Shown here: positions 46,001-58,500 of the stretch, one piece after another
Layout: every line of letters starts with the position of its first letter
Position numbering within the stretch: position 1 is the first letter of the stretch
Source of the DNA: Amphibalanus amphitrite
Lineage: Eukaryota; Arthropoda; Thecostraca; Balanomorpha; Balanidae
Length of the DNA: 64,000 nt
Direction: 5' to 3'
Assembly (NCBI RefSeq): GCF_019059575.1
Contig: NW_024881706.1
Location: 248,001 to 312,000, forward strand
The notes under the pieces: generated by a model
What the model saw: the letters and a program-made list of their open reading frames with translations, nothing else
What the model was told of the DNA's origin: nothing
Databases searched by the model: none
Translations under genes and position numbers: made by a program

Positions 46001-49000
46001 GGCTATGATATACTCTGCAATCGTTACGGAACGGCTGTAATAACATAATGGTGGGGCCATTTCAAGAGCCGTGTTATGGGTTTCATAGCCATAATGGCGG
46101 CCTAACCTATGATTGAACTCAGCTGTAGCAAAGAGATAGCTGTTGTTGGGTTGGGTGGCAATCAGCAAAGTGTCCAGGGGTCGCCGGGCGCATGCGAGGC
46201 GTTGACAGGACGCGCCAGTCGGCTCCAAAATATTGCCCCCGAGCAGACAAGGTCATGTCGTGACAGCTGGTCGCTTGGAGCGGTTGTTCAGTTGTCTCTG
46301 TTACAGGGGTGCCGCTATGCAATCAAGCAAATGGGTATGCTCTTTTTGTCATTCACCAGACTGTTCGCTGACGCAAAAAGCGTCTGGTATTGTTTTCTAT
46401 TTGTGGCTATGACCTTGTCTTTATATCCGTCCATTCCTGTCTGGCGGTGACGACGCCGCTACCGGCGGCAGACGGGCCAATTGAGACGTGCTCCGGTTTT
46501 AGATCGGGACGGCCGCGTTCTGGAGCGCCAAACGAGCCTGCCGATATCGCGGTGCGCTCCGGTGGCCGCCCTTCAGGCGATTACGGCCAATGGATCACGT
46601 CAGGCGCGCAAAACACTAATTGCTGCCGCTCTGCCGGAGCCGGTCCGCCAGCGGCCAGAGCTAATTAGCGTTACCGGCAGAGCGGCTAGCGGAGGGGGGG
46701 GGGGGGGATCAGGTGGATACGGAGACGGAGACGGAGACGGAGACGGAGACGGAGACTGAGAGCGAGACGGAGACGGATATGGAGAGCAGGCTGCATGGGT
46801 GTCGTTTTGTATAGGCGTGGTAGGGCCCGAGCCCTACCAATAATTTTGGAAATTTAACATTATGCCTATGGCGTTGCGTGGAAAGAATCGCTTTGAATTG
46901 GCAAAAATTTACATTAGAGCCCTACCAATAATTTTCGGAAAGTGTCGCCCCTGGCAGGCTGCGTTCAGCGTAGTTTATTCTCGGTAGGGAATAAGCCACC
47001 GCGCCGCCGCCGCCGCCTTTATACAGCCATTGACGGTCGAAGCTGGGATCGTTCCCGAAACTCGTCAGTCGACGTCTCGCTCGCGGCGCTCTCACACCTC
47101 TCCGTGGTCGATCGATGTTCCCGGCCTCTGCCGGGCAGCTCTGCGCCGCCAGGTCAGGCCGCCCCGGGCCGGCCGACGCCTCCAGACGGGTCTGGTGGGT
47201 CCCCCGGGAGTGGACGGGGATCCTGTGACCCGTCGGCGCCGGCTCATCAGAGGCGGACGGCCCCGGCGGCGCGGCCACACCAAGTTGGCTCGTAAAGTGC
47301 CGCGGAGACGCGGGACGAGAATGTACCCCGCGAGACGAGGGGAGCCGAGGCGCAGGCCCTGATTGCAGAGGCCCTGCAGTCGCGGTGTGGCCGCGGGGGA
47401 CGATGACGCATAAGCGATGAAATGCGGCCGCTTCGATCGGCCAATTTGTTGAATGACGAGCCTGTCGTATTGTCTCACTTCAAAGCGGCGTTTGAATGTC
47501 CATTCTCCCATCGTAACGTTGCGTAATAGGAGGAAAACGTCTGAACCTGCGTTTCCCTTTGTATCGTGGTTTCCTTGCCTTCGTCACCAGTTCCTTGCAT
47601 TGTTTTCCCCATTGCATGTGTCCAGTTGGTGTTGTCAAAGTTGCAGAAAAGTGTCTGCGATTACGCGTGTGACCCCATGTGCGGTTGGTGATTGTTCTCC
47701 CCATGTGCGGTTGGTGTAGTCAGAGCTGTAGAAAAGTGTCTAGGAGTACGCGTGTAACCCATGAAACTATCAAACACTCCGCAGGTACGGGAGTTGTATG
47801 CCGTGTACTGCCCCCTGTTCGCCGCTCGGCCCCGCTCTGACCGTGCTGTCTGTGTGTGTTTTGCAGAGTGCCAGTCAGGACGGCCGGCTGGCCTACACGG
47901 ACCGGCTGCCGCTGGCCGGCGGACACGCCATCTCGGTGTCGCTGCCGCAGCGGCGCACCATGCGCCGGTCGGCCTCTGCGGACCGGACCAGCGCTCCGGC
48001 CGGCTCCCGGCCCTCCTCGCTGCTGCAGCCGGCGCCGCCCCTCGTGCCGCCGCCGCCGCCCGAGCCGCCGCACGTGGAGACAACCTACCAGCCGGTACTG
48101 CGCGCGGCGGCCGCCGAGCCGGGTCGCGCCGCCGGACCCGCCTCCAGCACACTGCGCTCCAGCGGCACTCAGACCAGCGAGGAGTACACAGACGTCTGTG
48201 CCACCTACTGCCTGCCGGTCGGCGGCCGGCCCAGTTTGGACACGGACGAGCTGAGCTCGGCGGCGCCCACGCCGTCGCGCGCGCTCTGCCGCCAGGCGAG
48301 CACGTGCAGCTCGGAGAGCGCGGCGCACAGCTTCACGGTGCGTCTGTACCGGACCGTGGACGGGCCAGGCCGGCCGCGGCCGAGGGCGGCGCCGGGCGCG
48401 CCGGCCGCCGGTCCGGCCACCTGTCCGCGCGCTGCCCGACACCGGCTCAGCTGCCCGCTGCCGCCCGACGACGCCTCCGACGCCGGGCTCGGCTCTGTCG
48501 GCTCCGACGCGGCCGTCAACTTCCTGACGGACGTGTCGACCAGCGGCTCGACGTCGCAGCCCAACCTGAGCGACTCGCGCGAGTGCAGCGAGGCGGGCGT
48601 GCTGTCGCGCGGCGCCAGCGACCCGTCTCTGGACGGCTCGCCGCGGCGGCAGCGCGGCGCCGCTTTCTCGCTGCCGCTGCGCCGGCCCGCCGCCGCCGAC
48701 GCCACCTCGGACGACATCACGCCCGACTCTGCCGTCGTCGTCGACTACGATGACGCGTGTGACGTCTGCGCGGGTGGTGACACTCGGCGCGGGGCTGGCG
48801 CCGAGGGTGAAGGATACCAGAGCGTCGCGCCGGCGGAGGCTGCGGCGGCGGTGGCGGCGGAGCGGCCGCGGGCCCGGCGCGGCGCCGCCCGGTTCCTGCC
48901 GGCCACCTCTGCCGGCAGCCTGCAGGAGGTGCTGCGCCGCTACCGCAGCCGGTCCGGCTCTCGCGGCCTGCTCGACAAGCTGCGCGGCAGCACGTTCTCG

Positions 49001-49312
49001 CTGCAGGTGGGCCGGCACGGCTACTCGCCGCTGGGCTCCACGGGATCGGTCCCTCAGTCGCCCGGTCCGCCGGCCCAGCTGGTGGACGGCTGCACCCAGA
49101 CCGACTTCCCGCCGCCCTCGCTGGCCGCATCGCGCTCCGATCTGACCAGCGAGCCGGACCTGTGTGACGTTACCGAGTGTGACGTCACGGACATGACGTC
49201 ATCGGCCGATGGCGAGCGGCTGCGGCGGCTTGTACTGGGAGGACGGTGCGCCGCCGAGCGACTCGACCTCGAGCGCTGCCAGTGGCCGCCCGAGGAGGAG
49301 ACCGGTGTGTGA
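43023..49312 (+). CDS. Proline-rich 7TM protein, PRRT3/PRRT4-like
   Basis: Two exons, 43023-45590 and 47867-49312, join in phase 0 through a GT-AG intron to give about 1337 residues. A signal peptide (residues 1-21, [13 protein letters not shown] core) leads a Pro/Gly/Arg-rich ectodomain. A Glu-Pro run occupies about 350-505. Seven hydrophobic helices lie between about 530 and 800, with [20 protein letters not shown] and [15 protein letters not shown] among the most family-like parts. A Ser/Pro-rich tail of over 500 residues follows. The order signal, Pro-rich region, 7TM matches the vertebrate PRRT3/PRRT4 group, whose biochemical role is poorly known. A plasma-membrane protein is the safe inference. 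It is not obviously a classical GPCR: I see no DRY or NPxxY motif. An upstream 5' UTR exon is likely. Confidence 0.75.
44072..44510 (+). repeat. Coding Glu-Pro microsatellite
   Basis: GAGCCA/GAACCG-type hexamers encode a long EP run with KPEP, AEPE and YEPVPEPE variants. Synonymous changes are frequent, so the run is not a pure DNA repeat, which suggests selection on the peptide or an old expansion. Confidence 0.85.
46721..46776. repeat. (GGAGAC)n repeat
   Basis: About eight tandem GGAGAC units after a poly-G tract. Complementary to the hexamer run at 827-856. Confidence 0.85.
46817..46955. repeat. Short dispersed repeat, copy 2
   Basis: Bounded by AGAGCCCTACCAATAATTTT-like blocks in direct orientation. 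It shares the core TTTAACATTATGCCTATGGCG with copy 1 at 21806-21919, with small changes. Borders are approximate. Confidence 0.45.
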
Positions 49313-51376
49313 TGCCGCGTGACGCCGCCGTGACGGGACGCACAGTGACGCGGCCGTCACGATTGGCGCGCGGCGCGGCCGGCGCCCCCGCGGCCGCTCC
49401 GCATGAGTGCTTTGTGAGTCAGTCGCGCGGGCAGTGATGGAGCGGGCCGAGTACGGAAGTGAGTCACGCGGATGTTCCCCGGCCCGGGCCGTGGCCGGAC
49501 GTTTTTATCCCGCGCGTAGCGGTGGAAGGTGCAGCGCGGCTCTGTCTCCCGCTGTCGTTGATCTTTGTTTGGGAGTGTCGGCTGTGCGCCCCTGGCTGAT
49601 TGCGAAGCATGCCAAGGTCTAGTCAGGGGGAGGGCGGCGGTGCCCAGTCACGATCTCGAGCTTGGTTTGTTGTGAGTCCTCCGTATGTATATTTCGTTGC
49701 CGGGTTTTATTCCTGGTGTCAAGCGCGACACACCATCGCCCTGTATCGCCCTGTATCGCTCCGTATCGAGCTGTATCGCCCCGTATCGCCCTGTATCTCA
49801 CCCGTACCATCCCGTGTATCGAGTGTGTGTCCATGTGTATCAGATGCGCCGTTTGTACATGTTTCGTGGGCCGTGGGAGTGGCCTGAGGCCGCGCCCCGG
49901 TCGCCCTTCCTCCTTGTATTCAATACAGGACGGAGCATATACCCCTGTGCTGTGTGTGAGGTATGATAGCAGCGACTCGATTCGAATAGCTGCCCTCGCC
50001 GCTGAGAAAACGGTTCTTCATTCCAGCGCACCGCTCGGCGGGCGGACGCAGCCTGTTGCACGGAACGGGGTGCGTCCGCACAGCCGCGGATTTTTGCCAT
50101 GTGAACCGCTGCTGTCGGGGAGTCACGCCAGCGCCGACCGGCGGACGCGGCACGATCGTTAAAAAGGCGTTCTGCAGAGGTGCGCGGCGGCGGAGACGCG
50201 CTAATCCCCCGTCGAGGACACCGGTATCTGCCCGTTTTCCGGCCGCTCACTGCGCCGCTGGACCTGGCGCCCGCTCTCAGCTAGCGGGACTGCAGGAAAG
50301 CCGCGGCTGAAGTTCACTGAATTCACCCCAGCCAGCGGCGAGTCATCACTTGGACAGTGCAGATACACAGAACCCGCCCCCGGATGACGTCACACATCCA
50401 CGTCTGACGTCTCTCATCCATGACGTCACACAGGCCACAGGGAGGGTTGCCGGCGGCTGGGGTGGCTCAGAGAGTCGCGTGTTGTCTGCTGTGCGAAGGG
50501 AGAGGGGTGGCGGAGGGAGGGAGAGAGGGGTGGCGGAGGGAGCGCACGTGTGGCGGCGACAGGATGCGATTGTGGCCGGTTCCGGTTGTCTGGCGATTGG
50601 TCAGCTGGCGGGGAGAGAAGGGGAGAGAGGCAGAGGACGGCCGCACCGGGGATGCTCCTCCCTATCCGAACGTCTGCGTGCCGTCTGCGGTGACGGGGCA
50701 TGGCGGCCGCTGTGGTTGTGTGGGAACTCAGGGAAGGAAGTCTGGAGGTTGCTCGGGAGGCGGATAACGCATCAATTCCGTGTTCCGCGCGGCGACCGCC
50801 GTGTCTGAGGGACTGCGGAGTTCCTCGGGTCACTGAACCTTCCCGGCAGGTCATTCCTATTTCGACCCTAATCCGCCGCGTTATCTCTACCAAACCTCAA
50901 TGATGTATGACTTCACGACCTTCTGCAGAATTTGTTGGCGACTGGCGTTCTCGGAAATGCACAGTGACCAATTTCTCCCCAACCAGTCATGCACTGAGGC
51001 CATGAACAGGCGTGCAGCGTATAAGGGTAAGAATGACTAACTAAACCTCACACGGCTTATAGAGCGTTGGCGTCCACGAGACCGTGACCGTGCTGGCCCA
51101 CTTCCATAAAACAATGGCACGGCCCGTGTCCGGTAAACACAGAGAGCCGACCTGACTTCCCGGTGGCGAGGTCGTGCCGACCCGCGCCGTGGACCCGCTC
51201 CGTCAGCCGGCCCCGCCTGGCGCGGACAGAGCAATCAGCGCGGAGACCGAGAGAGTAGAGGGGAGGGGAGGGTCAGGTATCGGCCGCTGCCGGAGCTCGG
51301 GGAGGCGGTGGCCGTCTCCAGCTATATCCGGACGGAATAGCCGATATTACCTCCACTGCGCCACCGAGTAGACCTA
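49313..51376. other. 3' flank of the PRRT-like gene; no gene recognised
   Basis: Presumed 3' UTR and intergenic DNA. No clear AATAAA near the stop codon. It contains the CTGTATCGCC tandem run and purine-rich GGGAGAG-type sequence at 50485-50640. Confidence 0.4.
49737..49797. repeat. 10 bp tandem repeat (CTGTATCGCC)
   Basis: Six units of CTGTATCGCC with single-base variants (CCGTATCGCC, CTGTATCGCT). Confidence 0.85.
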
Positions 51377-51778
51377 GGCCCTGTTTCACCGGTGATAGCA
51401 GCAAGCTACTATCAAATTGCGCGAGCTGACGTAATGTGATGACGTCATACTGCTGACGTAAGGGGCAATTCTGGCGCACGATTGCCGCAATATTGTTTTA
51501 CGTCATCAGCTAAATGTTCGAAGTTAATGTAAAAAATTTTCCTAAACCCAACTTCTTTTAAATACATCATATTGAAAAAAATATATATCAAAAATATATA
51601 TACTATCATGACTGCGTAAACTCTTACTTTTAGGCTCATACGTCACTTAATGCCGCCGCCAAGGTCGCGGCAATCGTGCGCCGGAACTACCCATTACGAC
51701 AACAGTATGGCGTCACGACATGACGTCAGCTCGCGAAACGTGATAGCAGCTTGCTGCTATCACCGGTGAAACAGGGCC
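51377..51778. mobile_element. 402 bp MITE with GGCCCTGTTTCACC ends
   Basis: Inverted repeats of about 118 bp begin GGCCCTGTTTCACCGGTGAT on both sides and extend to GCGCACGATTGCCGC. The arms also contain several TGACGTCA-like sites. The interior is AT-rich (TATATATCAAAAATATATA). The end sequence suggests a Harbinger-like origin, but I found no sure TSD. Confidence 0.75.
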
Positions 51779-54455
51779 CTGATATCGGCCACCGCCGTGG
51801 GCTGTGGGCGGACGGACAGGCGGACAGACACACACGGGACAGACCTGGCCGCCAGAGGGGCCGTAAAGTCCCAGATCAGGGACATATGACTGGCGGACGA
51901 CAGAGACAGCGAGATCTCGAGGACACCACGAAATGGTTCCTGGTTCGTCAGAGAGATCCACTAAAGAAACCGGCACGCTTGCAGGAGGTGATGCAACAAT
52001 GACCGCCACATCTTACATGAGTTATTTCAGTTTGCGGCAATTTGTAAAGGTGTTTGTTGCAGTAAACAGGTCTGCATCGGGAACACGGCGCATTGCTGCA
52101 GACCCGTTGTGATAAATGGTCTTGATTATGTACCCATAAATCTATTGTGAAGCAACAAAGATGCTAAATCTCAAACACCTTCAAACATCAATTACAACGG
52201 CCATTACACTGAAAAACAGTCATTCATGATTTGACCTCCGTGGCTTCCTGACACCGCAGTATGCATCTTGCGGCAGACCACCCGGTAGAAGCGACCGGTC
52301 GGACGTAGGTACACAGCACCACGGCATCCGTCATTGCCTGCACGCTGGCACGCGGACGGCCTCGCCGCTGGAAGGTGCGGCTCGTAATGACTGTCATCAG
52401 CGGGGTGAAGGGATGCAGCAGTCCGCCGGCGGAGCGGCCGGTGTCGTGCCGAAGGTCATGTGTTGGTCAGACCCGTGCGGCAGAGGAGCCGCCCCGCCCC
52501 GCGGCGCAGCTCTGCGGAGTCTGCCTCCATCAAGGCGAACAGGGCCGGCCGCGGACGGAGCTCGACGGACGGAGCTCGGCGTTCTGCGGCTGCCGAGCTG
52601 CCCTCAAGGCCGCGGAGGAGGCGGCTCGGGAGCTCGGGAGCCGTCGTGTAGTCGCCGGTCCGGTCCGGCTGACCGCCGATCTAACGACCGCTGCCGAGAC
52701 CGCGGCGGTACAGATACAGCCCGGTGCAGACAGCGCGGAAATAATGAGCCCAACGATCGGCAAGGCCGGTTTACAGAGCTCGTCACGGTGCGTGCGTTTT
52801 TCAGCCGCGGCGAGTCACAGGCGGCACCGGTCTCACCGGCAGTGATAAGTCATATCACTGCGAACAGTGCGAACGGTGACAAGGTCATCTCGACAGGAGA
52901 CTGCTGCCACCAGCCGGCGGCGACGGCTTGGCTTCACCAACACTCCCCTCATCTGAACAACAATCACCGAGACGACCGGTTTTCAATCTTCGGCTCCTAA
53001 TCCGGCCGGTCAGCGCTCGATGCTTCAATCACATCAACAAATCCGGGAGCGAAGGTCAGACAAATTGGTCGGCGGGGGCCGTCCGCGGCCGAAATGCGCC
53101 ACTCTCCAGTCAATAAGAGGGTGCGTTGAACTTATTGCGTGCCGGGGGATACCAATCTCATACGCTATGCAATACGAGACGCTTTCCTCGGGCAAAATTG
53201 TGTGACGAATGGGTCTATGAAGGCACGAGGAAAATGCGACCAATGCGTTCACAGTCCGAAGAACGGGCGCAGGAAAACTACAAACTATGGCATGTCTAGA
53301 AGGGTACCAGGAATGCATTCGCAGCAAAATACTTGCGTGACTGCACGAATAGCAGTGGAGCCTGCTGAAGAATGGCCTAGAGTATTTGTTGTTTTGCATT
53401 GTTGTTACGCATGGGCGGTGAAGCAATCCAAGCCAGTTTTAAGCAGGACATGACTTATCGATGTGGTGGATAATACAAGTTTGCGCGAAACATCAACAGA
53501 GTTCAGTAAAGTACGCTATCACGATTCACACTCCCGTAGCGGGAAGTTCCTGAGATCAAATCTATCTCGAGCTCTCAGTCTTTCCTAGACTTTCCCAGCC
53601 AGCCACTCGACTCGAGCGATCTAATTTAGACCAGTGACCTTTTCACACCACGCAGCATCGAGCCCTTTCTCCCGCGACGCAACCGGACACTCCACTCGCA
53701 TGAATCACAAACCTGTGCACTGAACTTTCTCAGCCCTGACCTGTGTGAAGCACACACCTCACTGACCGCTGTTGCGTGTCGATTAGTGACCGCAGAGGTA
53801 CCCCGCAGCTGCGGGGGCCGGTGGGAGTGGGCCACCCCAGCCCGCTGATATGGCACGGCCCGTCCCGCACCTGGGCACGGTTCGTGCTGCGTACCACAGC
53901 GGCCCGCCCCGCTGACCGCGTGTAGCAACGCAGCACGGCACGCAGACCGAGCAGACCGCACGGGGTGGTACGGTGGTCGGAACGGGCTCCACAAGACTCA
54001 GTTAGTCTCCGATAATGGGAGCGCAAAACGGGCAGACAGTAATGGACACCCACTTTATCATAGCGATGCTCAATAGAGTAATCGTTTTGCAAAAGTCAGT
54101 CAAAGATTTTAACCAATGCACATTAGCCTCTATTCCACTATTCACAGACTACGAATAGCCGATCCCAATGCCGTCGATACCAGATGTTTGGAATAACATA
54201 CTAGCCCAGCTAATAGCTATCCAGAACCGTTTCAACAGTGTCCACATTATAGCGTTATTGCACCATCGCATCCACGTTCTCACAAGCGGACGACATTGCG
54301 ACGCCGACTGACCTATCCTTGACCTAAACCCAGTCTTTGACCAGTTTCTTCGCATCCTGCCTGATAATCTTTCCCCTTGAACCGTGACACTCCAACGGTG
54401 GCCAGAATCCAGCGAGTTCTGCCTCCCAGGGTCGTCTTTTCGATGTGAACTCTTC
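51779..54455. other. No gene recognised
   Basis: GC-rich in part (52380-52760) with frames on both strands that look like shadows. No repeat or RNA gene recognised. Confidence 0.4.
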
Positions 54456-54717
54456 TAGTGATGTCAATTACGGAAAATCGGAATACCGATACCAAACCAA
54501 ATACCAACCAAAACCATAGGAAAATACCGAAACCAAACCAACTTAGGAAAATGAGGGAAATACCAACTTTTTACCGATTTCTTAGCCTCTTATACATTAG
54601 TGAGGGATCATGATACCAACAAAATACCAAACACATTACGATTGAAATACCAAATACCAAGTTGGTATCGGTTTGGTATCGGTATACCAAAAAGTTGGTA
54701 TCCGATTGACATCTCTA
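54456..54717. mobile_element. hAT-type MITE (262 bp) with perfect 8 bp TSD
   Basis: AACTCTTC is duplicated exactly at 54448-54455 and 54718-54725. The ends are inverted (TAGTGATGTCAAT on the left, complement of TAGAGATGTCAAT on the right). The interior is full of GGTAT/ATACC motifs and folds back on itself. An 8 bp duplication with TAG(A/T)GATG ends fits hAT elements. It lies just beyond the likely polyadenylation site of the PATL1 gene. Confidence 0.88.
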
Positions 54718-54817
54718 AACTCTTCCTAGTCTTTTCTCCTAAGCCTTTACGGTGACCGCCACGCTTCCCCGCCACCTTCGTCCCTCCAGAGCAGCGCGCT
54801 ATCCATCCATCGACCCA

Positions 54818-54823
54818 TTTATT
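54818..54823 (-). terminator. Candidate AATAAA polyadenylation signal for PATL1
   Basis: TTTATT on the plus strand reads AATAAA on the minus strand, about 440 bases downstream of the PATL1 stop codon. This is the nearest canonical signal I noticed. Not otherwise tested. Confidence 0.4.
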
Positions 54824-55263
54824 GCCAGCGTGTCCGCGTGTACGGCCTAAACCAATGACGGCCGCCAGGAGCCAAACCAATACAGCCCGGCCGCGCCGAC
54901 CGCCGGCCGACGCGGCCACGGACGCGCGGAACGGTGGTGGCGGCCGGCGCCGGACCCGGCTGTCGCTGTCGGCGGCCCGCCCGGCCCGGCGCCGGCCGCC
55001 GCACGGAACTGAACGGCAAGGCCCGCCGACAACCAGTAGCACCGGCCACGGGCACACGCCGTGTCGGCAAACAAAACGCTCCTCCTCTCTGTAGATACGG
55101 ATTCCCTCGCGGGTGTCGCCACCGCCGGCCGACCGCAGCTCCGGCGTCGGCCGGCTCGCTCACTCGCCATATAAAACGCTCGGTAACAAAGCAGGAGTAG
55201 GGCGGGCGGCCGCGCGCGACACCGGCCGCCCCGTCACTCGTCTCACAGCCGGCCGGGCGGCGC

Positions 55264-55500
55264 TCACGTGGCTCCGACGTCCCCGACGAGGCGGGCCACC
55301 AGGCGCGGCTCTGGCACGTGTTTGGCCAGCAGCGCGGCCGGCACAGGCTCCAGCGGGGGCGCCAGCTGCGGCAGCGCCGACAGACAGCGCGTCAGGCCGG
55401 CCGCCAGGGGCCGCCAGCGCTCGGCGGCGCCGGAGGTCGGCTGCTGCTGACACAGCTGGTCACCCCGCAGTAGCAGCAGCAGCGCCACGGAGACTCCGAA
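55264..55500 (-). CDS. PATL1 terminal exon I
   Basis: 78 codons plus TGA at 55266-55264. Acceptor cctgacag|TTCGGA. It begins FGVSVALLLLLRGDQL, matching the FG(V/L)S-x-x-LLLILLSRG block near the end of Pat1 proteins. Confidence 0.88.
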   Translation of the reverse strand, partial: FGVSVALLLLLRGDQLCQQQPTSGAAERWRPLAAGLTRCLSALPQLAPPLEPVPAALLAKHVPEPRLVARLVGDVGAT

Positions 55501-58500
55501 CTGTCAGGGACGAGAGGGGAGCAGTTGGTCAGTCTGGGCAAGAAGGCTAAATGGCGTGGGCCGGTTACATGAGTCGAGGGGCAGATGTTAGACGGGGTAC
55601 GGCGCGTCATACGAGGTCGGTCAGAGGACGGGCACAGTCGGAACAACGTCCATTGGAAGAAACGCATTAGAGGCCAAATGCGGGGTTATATGGGCAGCAT
55701 CGCGAGTGCAATACGCACCGCCGACAGCTCGACAAAAATGGTACGACTGGACCGTTTAGCTAACATTTCTAGTAGGTTCACGTTAGTAACCGCAAATAAT
55801 TTCACTCACATATTTCGGTTCATAAGTCCGCCAAGGTTTAGCAGATAGTCAACCATCCGGGGAAGAAACGAACAAAAAAAAAAAAGCAAGACTTTGGCGG
55901 CGTCATGTTTGAAGAAGGCAATGGGGAAACAGCTAGCGGCCATTCAATACAAGATTATCTTGATTCACCCTTTCCTAACCAAACCATGGTCAGAGCTTGA
56001 CCAATGGGCTGGGGTAACTGTCACTGTCAGATAGGACAGCGGGACGGAGCCGGGAGAGACGCTACTCACGGGTGAGCAGGCGACCAGCTGGAGCGGCGTT
56101 TTGGCCGGCGTCGCAGAGTCCAGATCCGTGGAGGCAGTGAGGGCCGCCGTCAGCTCGGTGATCTGGGCCAGGTCACTGTTACTGACCACCTGTGGGTAAG
56201 GACAAACAGTCAGTGAGAGCCACTCTGTGATCTGCGCCAGGTCACTGTTACTGACCACCTGTGAGTACAGTCAGTGAGAGCCACTCCGTGATATGGGCCA
56301 GGTCACTGTTACTGACCACCTGTGGGTAAAGACAGACAGTGAGAGCCACTCCGTGATCTGCGCCAGGTCACTGTTACTGACCACCTGTGGGTACAGACAA
56401 ACAGTCAGTGAGAGCCACTCCGTGATCTGCGCCAGGTCACTGATCTGCGCCAGGTCACTGACCACCTGTGGGTAAGGACAAACAGTCAGTGAGAGCCACT
56501 CCGTGATCTGCGCCAGGTCACTGATCTGCGCCAGGTCACTGACCACCTGTGGGTAAGGACAAACAGTCAGTGAGAGCCACTCCGTGATCTGCGCCAGGTC
56601 ACTGTTACTGACCACCTGTGGGTACAGTCAGTGAGAGCCGCTCCGTGCTCTGCGCCAGGTCACTGTTACTGACCACCTGTGGGCTGTGAGTAAAGACAAA
56701 CAGTCAGTGAGAGCCACTCCGTGATCTGCGCCAGGTCACTGTTACTGACCACCTGTGGGTAAGGACAAACAGTCAGTGAGAGAGAACCCGTCAGCTCGGT
56801 GATCTCAGACCTGGGCCAGGTCACTAACTGACCACCTGTGGGTAAAGACAGTGAGAGGGAACCCGTCAGCTCGGTGATCTCAGATCTGGGCCAGGTCACT
56901 ATAACTGACCACCTGTGGGTAAAGACAGTGAGAGGGAACCCGTCAGCTCGGTGATCTCAGATCTGGGCCAGGTCACTATAACTGACCACCTGTGGGCGGG
57001 GAAGAGCGGTCAGCGGGGGTCACAATGACCAGCAGCATGAGGCGACTGAAACAGTCCAAACCAAGGCAAGCGTCATAAAAGGCAATGAATAATACCTAAT
57101 AAAAAAACTAGTGCTTTAGGACATTCATGACTGTAGGCAACTCCTCTGTAAGCAATGTTCAGCTAGTCCAATGGTTTCCCGAGTAGAACAAATGAGGAAT
57201 CAGAAACACAATATTGATAACACACTTCGAGCCGACGCAACCATTTGCTGGTGTCGTCCAATTACTTTACCGCCCACCCAGCTGTTGTCACTGGGACCGC
57301 GGGCCGTTCGCACCCCCTGACCCGGTACGGACAGCCCGCTGACTTCCAGACTCGCTCAGCCGTCCTGTCACGTTCACCACGGGCCGGGCGCCGCTCAATT
57401 TAATCCATTACATTAGGACAGTGATAGCCTCGCTGGCAGACCGCTATACGATACAGTGTCGCCAGGGTTGTGCCGTGTTCATGGCGTCTGATGCAAAATA
57501 AAGGGAGCGATATTATACCCGGAAAGCGTCATTAAAACAAGACAGTCTGCAAATTAGAAAATAAATATAAGGAAGGTCGCATTGGATAAATATGGTAATA
57601 GTTAAGATCTGGACAATGAGCATTCCGACTGAGCCAGCCGCCAGACACTAGGCATTCATTCCCGTTGGGAGCTCGGCTGTACCATCGGCACTCCAATTAT
57701 GCTGCCACACAGTCGCAATACCTTCGAGGAACTCCATTGGTAGCGCACCATGAAACTCCATTACGTCTTACACAGGTACTGAGCCGTGGAGTCCGCGGAG
57801 ACCTTTCGACTTACCATCTGCATGCACACGTAGAACTTGTGCAGCATGTTGTCCAGCTTGTCCTTGTGCAGGACGACCGCCAGGTGCTTGAGCAGCGTCA
57901 GTGCGATCTGGTAGTACTGCTGGCTGCTGAGGATTGGCAGACAGCGCAGCACCAGACCCTGCGACGGAGACAGCCGGAGGGGCGCGTGTCAGACCAAGAA
58001 GTTGATGGCATCGAATAGCAACTAGCAAGTGTGGACCTGTGCCGAGTTCCGACATGTAAAAAATAGCGACGATAAAATGCAATGTCAAAAGGTAAAACAA
58101 ACAAACAAACGCCGAAACAAGAAACTTTTGAATTTTCGTTTGCAGTTTCTATGTTAACAAGAACAATTCAAATCTCTATTTTCTCGCACGTAGTTTGAGA
58201 CATAACCCTGTGTTCAGGCATCCGTCCGCCTCACCTTGCCCTTTCTGATGGCGAGTATGTGGACGAGCTGCTGCTCGCGGCTGAGGGCCGACCAGAGCCG
58301 GCCGCTGGCGGCGGCTCGCACCTCCTCAGGCGAGAGGCGTGGTCCGGCCGGCTCGGCGGACTCGGCCTCCGACTCCGGCTCCCCGGCCGCCTGCCGGTCG
58401 GCGCCCTCCACCAGCATCACCTGATGGTACAGCTGTAATGGGGACAGAGAGGTCAGGGACTGACACCAGCATTACCTGGTGGTACAGCTGTAATAGGGAG

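Larger units (their letters stand above)
45591..47866 (+). other. Intron of the PRRT-like gene
   Basis: Donor GGTCCAG|gtgaga at 45590/45591 and acceptor gttttgcag|AGTGCC at 47866/47867. The reading frame is phase 0 on both sides. It contains a GGAGAC run, a dispersed repeat, and two copies of a GTAGAAAAGTGTCT...TACGCGTGT unit at about 47642-47760. Confidence 0.8.

Noticed and set aside
47720-49018. 432-residue minus-strand frame opposite PRRT-like exon 2
   Set aside because: Antisense of a GC-rich exon whose plus-strand frame joins exon 1 in phase with proper splice sites.
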